Positions 43,925 through 47,786 of a stretch of DNA of 47,786 nucleotides are shown piece after piece (position 1 is the stretch's first letter; every line of letters starts with the position of its first letter). The translations under genes and the position numbers were made by a program. The notes under the pieces are model-generated. The model was not told the DNA's origin. It worked only from the letters and a program-made list of their open reading frames with translations, and searched no databases. The DNA comes from Spirochaetota bacterium (GTDB taxonomy: Bacteria > Spirochaetota > Spirochaetia > SZUA-6), in assembly GCA_013151965.1 (NCBI GenBank), contig JAADHF010000063.1, positions 1-47,786 of the forward strand. The letters run 5' to 3'.

Positions 43925-43954
43925 ATTATAGTGCACCAATAATAAAAAATCCAA
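43925..43954 (-). promoter_or_regulatory. Possible promoter of the lipoprotein gene
   Basis: On the minus strand TATAAT (43925-43930) lies 18 bases downstream of TTGGAT (43949-43954), which matches the -35 consensus at only 3 of 6 positions. The start would be about 85 bases upstream of the ATG at 43836. The surrounding gap (43837-44024) is very AT-rich with long A and T runs; I see no gene in it. Confidence 0.4.
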
Positions 43955-44024
43955 TTTAGGCAAAAAAAAATAAAAAAATACCGAAAAATTTGGTTTTTTT
44001 AAAAAAAAATAATAGAATTCAACT

Positions 44025-44396
44025 ATGAAGATAAAATTTGCGGATATTTTAGTATTTATTGCGGCGCTTCTTGTTATTGGTTTTACTTCGCTGTATGCTT
44101 ATTCGGGGAATAACGGCAGGCTCTCCGTGCATATAAAATCTGCGCATGGCGAATGGATTATCCCCCTTACAGAACGGAAGATTATCCCGGTTAAAGGCCC
44201 TATCGGGGAGACTAAAGTGGCTGTAGAGGGAGGGTCTGTCCATGTTGTTTCTTCACCCTGCAGAGAAAAGATATGCGTGCGTTCCGGTTACATATCGAAA
44301 CCGGGGCAGTGGATTGCCTGTCTTCCGAACCGGGTGTTTGTTTCTATCGAAGGAAAGAGTTCAAAAGGGGAGAGGGTAGATGCGGTCAATTTCTGA
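44025..44396 (+). CDS. NusG-domain-II-like membrane-anchored protein
   Basis: A 123-residue protein with one N-terminal membrane helix (about 7-26, 'ILVFIAALLVIGFTSLYAY'). The rest matches the NusG_II/DUF1312 type, small beta-rich extracytoplasmic domains: 'VKGPIGETKVAVEGGSVHVV' and a conserved Cys pair in 'SPCREKICVRSGYI', then 'PGQWIACLPNRVFV'. It has no KOW or transcription role despite the name. Its stop overlaps the start of the next gene (Gx-type membrane protein) by 17 bases, and the third gene overlaps as well, so the three are one operon. Function is unknown; such proteins often sit next to Gx-type proteins. Confidence 0.78.
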   Translation: MKIKFADILVFIAALLVIGFTSLYAYSGNNGRLSVHIKSAHGEWIIPLTERKIIPVKGPIGETKVAVEGGSVHVVSSPCREKICVRSGYISKPGQWIACLPNRVFVSIEGKSSKGERVDAVNF

Positions 44397-44937
44397 TAAT
44401 TCATTGCCTGCACAAACAGATAACAATGATCTTAAGCTTATTGCTTTCCTTACCGCCATGTCGCTGTTTTTATCTGCGATCGAGTATGCAATTCCGAAAC
44501 CTGTTCCGTTTATGCGGCTCGGGCTTGCCAATCTTCCCATACTATTAGGTCTGGAGCTGCTGTCTCCTGCTAATGTAATTGTCCTTGTTCTTTTAAAAGC
44601 TGCAGGGCAGGGGCTTATTCAGGGAACACTTTTTTCGTATATCTTTCTTTTCTCACTTGCGGGGTCATTATCGAGCGGTGCGGTGATGATTGCAGCGAGG
44701 TTTTTACTCGGAAGAAGAATTACCCTTATAGGAATCAGCATACTCGGTGCACTGGCAAGTAATAGTATACAGATAGTGCTTGCACGTTATATAATATTCG
44801 GGGAGAGTGCCTGGCTTATTGCACCTCCTTTTTTCCTTATCGGTACAATCTCGGCAGCCGTTCTTGGTATTATCAGTGAAAAGTTTTACAGACAGTCAGA
44901 GTGGATTAAGCTGGTACTGGCGGAAAGGAAAAAATGA
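44380..44937 (+). CDS. Gx-type integral membrane protein (HepT/HPP synthase component I-like)
   Basis: A 185-residue protein with about five membrane helices, matching the 'Gx transporter' / heptaprenyl diphosphate synthase component I family. The conserved core is 'FMRLGLANLPILLGLELLSP' and 'LLKAAGQGLIQGTLFSY', a pattern shared with small-molecule ECF-type substrate-binding subunits. It could be a vitamin or cofactor transporter component; the older prenyl-synthase name is doubtful. It overlaps the NusG-II-like gene by 17 bases upstream and the AmrS gene by 4 bases downstream (ATGA). Confidence 0.82.
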   Translation: MRSISDNSLPAQTDNNDLKLIAFLTAMSLFLSAIEYAIPKPVPFMRLGLANLPILLGLELLSPANVIVLVLLKAAGQGLIQGTLFSYIFLFSLAGSLSSGAVMIAARFLLGRRITLIGISILGALASNSIQIVLARYIIFGESAWLIAPPFFLIGTISAAVLGIISEKFYRQSEWIKLVLAERKK

Positions 44938-45914
44938 AAGCAGGATTTTTTACAAAATTAAACGATAACAGGGTAAGATGCGAATTATGCCCCCACAGGT
45001 GTACCATAAATCCCGGCAGGTATGGTATCTGCAGGGTACGGAATAATGATGAGGGAGACTTAAAGATACCCTTTTACGGACGGATATCCTCCTATGCATC
45101 GGATCCTGTAGAGAAGAAACCCCTGTATCATTTTTATCCCGGGAGGAGTATAGTTTCCGTTGGATTTGTAGGCTGCTCTTTACGTTGTCCTTTCTGTCAG
45201 AATTATACGATTTCAACAAGGACAGATACTCCTACTGAATATTTATCTCCTGATGAGCTTGTAAATGCAGCGTTACGGGAGCATTCGCTCGGTATTGCAT
45301 ATACTTATTCCGAACCATTAGTTCACTTTGAGTATGTTGTCGATACTGCGAAAAAGGCTCATGAGAAGGGATTAAAAAATGTGCTTGTCTCCAATGGTTA
45401 TATTAACGAAGAACCCGCTGATGAACTTTTAAATTTTATTGATGCGGCAAATATAGACCTGAAGACTTTTAATCCCGATTTTTACAGAAAAGAGCTTGGC
45501 GGGAACCTGGAAGATATAAAGCGGTTTATTAAACAGGCAGCAGGCAGGATAGAACTCGAAGTGACGACACTTGTAATACCGGGCAGGAATGATTCTTCAG
45601 GAGAAATCGAATCTATTGTAAAGTTCCTTGCCGGAATAAATCCGGATATACCATACCATCTTTCATGCTACTATCCCACATATAAATATACGGTTCCTCC
45701 TACACCGCCTTCCCTGGTTAAAAAACTGGCAGAGGTTTCGAAAAAGTATCTTAACTATGTCTATTTAGGCAATGTCGGGCTGTTAGAGACCAATACTTAC
45801 TGTCCTGAATGCAGAAATCTGCTTGTAAGACGGAGAGGGTATAGTGTCTCTGTTCCCGGTCTGACAAACGGGGTGTGTAAAAAGTGCGGGATAAAAATCC
45901 CTATTGTTATGTGA
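44934..45914 (+). CDS. amrS: AmmeMemoRadiSam-type radical SAM enzyme (AmrS)
   Basis: A 326-residue radical SAM enzyme. The cluster motif C81-x3-C85-x2-C88 is in 'GCSLRCPFCQN'. The N-terminal extra Cys set 'CELCPHRC' (C16, C19, C23) and 'GICRVR' (C33), and a C-terminal zinc-ribbon-like pair ('CPEC', 'CKKC'), are typical of AmrS. It shares strong similarity in layout with pyruvate-formate-lyase-activating enzymes ('IDLKTFNPDFYRKELGG'). The reaction is still unknown. The Memo and AMMECR1 partners of the AmmeMemoRadiSam system are not in this window. It overlaps the upstream Gx gene (ATGA). Confidence 0.9.
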   Translation: MKAGFFTKLNDNRVRCELCPHRCTINPGRYGICRVRNNDEGDLKIPFYGRISSYASDPVEKKPLYHFYPGRSIVSVGFVGCSLRCPFCQNYTISTRTDTPTEYLSPDELVNAALREHSLGIAYTYSEPLVHFEYVVDTAKKAHEKGLKNVLVSNGYINEEPADELLNFIDAANIDLKTFNPDFYRKELGGNLEDIKRFIKQAAGRIELEVTTLVIPGRNDSSGEIESIVKFLAGINPDIPYHLSCYYPTYKYTVPPTPPSLVKKLAEVSKKYLNYVYLGNVGLLETNTYCPECRNLLVRRRGYSVSVPGLTNGVCKKCGIKIPIVM

Positions 45915-45929
45915 AATTGATTTTACCTA

Positions 45930-45956
45930 TTGACATTTTTAAGCTTTTTTTATTAT
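45930..45956 (+). promoter_or_regulatory. Probable promoter of tRNA-Asn
   Basis: TTGACA (45930-45935) and TATTAT (45951-45956) are separated by 15 bases, somewhat short. The start would fall near 45963, just before the tRNA at 45972. Confidence 0.55.
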
Positions 45957-45971
45957 CTTCTTATCTGTCAT

Positions 45972-46044
45972 TCCCCTGTAGCTCAGCTGGTAGAGCGGGT
46001 GGCTGTTAACCACTAGGTCGGCAGTTCGAGTCTGTCCGGGGGAG
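45972..46044 (+). tRNA. tRNA-Asn (anticodon GTT)
   Basis: A complete 73-base cloverleaf can be drawn. The acceptor stem is TCCCCTG/CGGGGGA (45972-45978 with 46037-46043, one T-G pair), with discriminator G46044 and no encoded CCA. The D arm starts GCTC, the anticodon stem is GGTGG/CCACT around the loop CTGTTAA (anticodon GTT), and the T arm contains TTCGAGT. A large serine-recombinase remnant runs into its 3' side on the other strand, which suggests the tRNA served as an integration site. Confidence 0.93.
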
Positions 46045-46821
46045 TTGAGCCGAACAATGTACTAGCAGGCTCTCTTAGGTTAGCACTTAAGAGAGCCACT
46101 TTTATTTCTGTATCCCTCAGTCGGATGAAAGATATGAGATTTCTTAACCCCTCTTTTAAATTAGCAGAATTATCATTCAGAATAGCCTTTATTTCCTTAC
46201 TGTACTCTTTAAATAAATTCCTTTCATCGTCGAGCAATTTCTGTAATTCTTCTATTTCATACTCAATATAGAGCCTCTTAGCCTCAAGTTCCTTTTATCA
46301 TCATTCAGTTTTACTATGCTTTTTTTAATAGTTTTCTTTATGACTGTAATCTTTGTCTTTACAAGCTCGGAAACCCGCTTCTCTATATCCCTATCCAGTT
46401 CAATTTCTTCTGTATCAAGTTTTTTCAGAGATTTGTTTAAAAATGAAATCCTCTTTTTTATCCTGAGCCTTCCTTCTTCCTGCAGCCTGTGAAACTTCTC
46501 TCCATTAGCTGAAATATCCTTAAGCCAGTTAAAAACAAGCCCATGCAGTCTTTCTCCGTATTTTTCGCACCTTATTAGGCCGGATAGTACATAGTTAAAC
46601 TGTGTAGATTTTTTACTATGAAATCTAAGCCGGTTTGACTTTAATAATTCTCCTGCTTCCATAAATATCTTTTTAGCTACAATCCCTTCCCAGACAGCCT
46701 TTACTGCTTCAGTCCTGTTTCTATCCTTTTTATAAATCTCCCGTATGCCGATATAGGATTTATTTGTCAAAATAGAATAAATTCTGCTCCTCGCAATTCT
46801 ATTTAATACTTTAACGTAATT
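46013..46821 (-). pseudogene. Serine recombinase remnant (frameshifted, catalytic N-terminus missing)
   Basis: Minus-strand remains of a large serine recombinase. From 46821 the frame reads 'LNRIARSRIYSILTNKSYIG', the recombinase-domain start, then 'FNYVLSGLIRCEKYGERLHG', a zinc-ribbon edge that has lost one Cys and the following part. A coiled coil follows. In the A-run at 46293-46296 one base is missing: translation shifts, and the true C-terminus continues in another frame from 'KELEAKRLYIEYEIEELQ' to near the tRNA. The resolvase catalytic domain is absent; the break lies at 46822, exactly at a hairpin. The last codons run into tRNA-Asn. It is non-functional. Confidence 0.85.
46068..46109 (+). 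terminator. Terminator-like hairpin behind tRNA-Asn
   Basis: GGCTCTCTTA (46068-46077) and TAAGAGAGCC (46088-46097) form a perfect 10-bp stem with a 10-base loop, followed by ACTTTTATTT. It lies 23 bases after the tRNA and fits a transcription terminator. On the other strand it overlaps the tail of the recombinase remnant. Confidence 0.6.
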
Positions 46822-46841
46822 CTACGGGCGTAAGCCCGTAG
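46822..46841. repeat. Perfect 8-bp hairpin CTACGGGC-GTAA-GCCCGTAG at the recombinase breakpoint
   Basis: CTACGGGC (46822-46829) and GCCCGTAG (46834-46841) pair perfectly over a GTAA tetraloop. Its first base follows the last in-frame codon of the recombinase remnant. The GC-rich stem contrasts with AT-rich surroundings and resembles REP-type or IS200/IS605-type end hairpins. No transposase is adjacent. It could also be the terminator of a lost gene. Confidence 0.6.
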
Positions 46842-46858
46842 ATGGTTACCAGTTTTTG

Positions 46859-46867
46859 TGATATAAT
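46859..46867 (+). promoter_or_regulatory. Extended -10 promoter of the unknown 194-residue gene
   Basis: TGATATAAT at 46859-46867 is an extended -10 element (TG-N-TATAAT), which can work without a -35 box; none is seen 17 bases upstream. The transcript would begin near 46874, the base of a 6-bp stem AGACGC (46874-46879) / GCGTCT (46906-46911) in the leader. Confidence 0.5.
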
Positions 46868-46942
46868 ATATTTAGACGCTGATTTATGGTACTTCCTACT
46901 TGCAGGCGTCTTAAAAAATATTCGCTAAAACGGAGGATCAAA

Positions 46943-47527
46943 TTGAAAGCAATACCATTTTTCTCTGCAACGAAGATAAATACAATAGAAGAATATAAAC
47001 GATTCTATCATGTGAAATCCTACATTCAATCGAAATCAAAGGATTTCCCGACCACGTTAGAGCTTATGAATAAAACAGGATATAGAGATTTAAATAAATT
47101 TAGGAGGCACAGAGAAGCATTTGATAAACTCGGAAGGAATATCCCGTTACTTTATTTAAAAGCGATTAAAGTACAAATAGAAACGCTCAAATTCTGTGCA
47201 GAACTGGATATGGAACAATTTAAAAGAGCATGCGAAATCAAGCCTTTATATCCTAAATATGGTGCTGTCAGGTATTCCGCTGCTTTTTATTCAAATATAG
47301 ATATTCTAGCCGGAATGGACGAAGAAAATGCTATAGGATTAATAAAAAGATTTTCTACGGAAAAACATATTAGGTGTTTTATCAATTACCCTGATTTTAA
47401 AACAGTTTTTATAGAACCTGATAGCAAAGTTCACACTGTCTATTTCCCCCCTCAAATGCATTTTACAAAACACTGGCTTATTATAGGAAAAGACGGCAAA
47501 AGAATAGGGAAAGCTTATATTAAATAA
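46943..47527 (+). CDS. Protein of unknown function
   Basis: The frame is open from an ATG at 46886, but GGAGG at 46932-46936 stands 6 bases before a TTG at 46943, so I take 194 residues. I do not recognise the protein. The N-terminal two thirds look helical ('TTLELMNKTGYRDLNKFRRH', 'LKAIKVQIETLKFCAELD'), and the last third is beta-rich, ending 'HWLIIGKDGKRIGKAYIK'. There is no signal peptide or membrane helix. It lies just beyond a recombinase remnant and a perfect hairpin, and has an extended -10 promoter and a leader stem, so it may be cargo of a lost mobile element. Confidence 0.6.
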   Translation: MKAIPFFSATKINTIEEYKRFYHVKSYIQSKSKDFPTTLELMNKTGYRDLNKFRRHREAFDKLGRNIPLLYLKAIKVQIETLKFCAELDMEQFKRACEIKPLYPKYGAVRYSAAFYSNIDILAGMDEENAIGLIKRFSTEKHIRCFINYPDFKTVFIEPDSKVHTVYFPPQMHFTKHWLIIGKDGKRIGKAYIK

Positions 47528-47786
47528 TTTTGAGATAATTTATTTTATTGTACTAAGATGCTATTTAAAAAATGGGACAAATATTCATTTTTTGGAGAAA
47601 ATCTATGGCGCCTTTTTAAAGAGTTAATGAAAACTATTAAAGTATGGAAATCAAGATTTTGGTTACAATTATGCAATGAAGTATTTATTTGTAGGTGGAG
47701 TAAACCTTAAAATGAAAGCAGGCCATACAATCGGAAAGATTCCGATTAAATAGCAGTCACTACTGTATATTTTAAAAATCATGATT
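47528..47786. other. Right-edge gap with a short possible gene fragment
   Basis: AT-rich and mostly featureless. On the plus strand one frame is open for 39 codons to a TAG at about 47752, containing 'DFGYNYAMKYLFVGG' and ending 'GHTIGKIPIK'. It lacks a good start and may be the 3' remnant of a gene. No terminator with a clear stem is seen after the 194-residue gene. Confidence 0.3.

Noticed and set aside
46874-46911. preQ1-like riboswitch in the leader of the unknown gene
   Set aside because: A 6-bp stem followed by an A-rich tail looks superficially similar, but loop size and conserved bases do not match any preQ1 class I know.

Overview
This window is most likely chromosomal DNA of an anaerobic, moderately AT-rich bacterium with an outer membrane, probably a spirochaete. 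The spirochaete assignment is an inference. It rests on the overall protein make-up: a long phosphofructokinase of the PPi-PFK-like group, a receiver-like plus PilZ protein, a lipoprotein with a loose lipobox, and C-terminal outer-membrane-barrel-like sequence. Anaerobic life is suggested by a 2Fe-superoxide reductase, rubredoxin, an A-type flavodiiron protein, a TrpRS with a four-cysteine Fe-S motif, and a radical-SAM AmrS enzyme. Most of the window is ordinary, dense, housekeeping-rich chromosome. The only clear mobile-element trace is a decayed serine recombinase beside tRNA-Asn near the right end.

Layout. 0.2-6.8 kb: a YcaQ/AlkX-like DNA glycosylase, an isochorismatase-fold hydrolase, a 660-bp gene-poor stretch, a methyltransferase, an aldo/keto reductase-flavodiiron pair preceded by two tandem leader hairpins, and a double-GNAT acetyltransferase. 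6.8-9.8 kb: two exported PsbP-like proteins on the minus strand, then an orphan ThiS-like carrier and an MscS channel on the plus strand. 9.9-14.9 kb: an SbcD/YhaO-type nuclease next to a membrane-anchored Rad50/YhaN-type ATPase, then a YihY/BrkB membrane protein. 14.9-20.6 kb (minus): a GntR(YtrA-type)-controlled ABC-transporter operon with a clear promoter and overlapping operator. It also carries a GIN-domain protein and a 941-residue metallopeptidase-like/TolB-like/beta-barrel fusion. 20.6-26.7 kb: three glycosyltransferases divergent from a GH13_18 sugar phosphorylase. 26.8-27.9 kb (minus): PerR-like regulator, superoxide reductase and a short rubredoxin gene. 28.0-29.8 kb: PAP2 phosphatase and patatin-like lipase. 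29.8-38.2 kb: mfd, an exported protein, a receiver-PilZ protein, ftsH, a small Cys protein and a tandem-GGDEF protein. 38.3-42.4 kb: trpS-pfk-small protein-metK, ending in a terminator shared with a convergent lipoprotein gene. 44.0-46.0 kb: NusG-II-like protein, Gx-type membrane protein and AmrS in one overlapping operon, then tRNA-Asn. 46.0-47.8 kb: the recombinase remnant, a perfect short hairpin exactly at its breakpoint, and an unrecognised 194-residue gene.

How the genes work together. PerR, superoxide reductase, rubredoxin and the separate flavodiiron protein form a reductive O2/superoxide defence. YcaQ-like glycosylase, the SbcCD-like pair and Mfd are DNA-repair functions. The receiver-PilZ and tandem-GGDEF proteins suggest c-di-GMP signalling. 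The glycosyltransferases and phosphorylase may make and recycle a glycosylated solute. I found no CRISPR array, intact insertion sequence or prophage.
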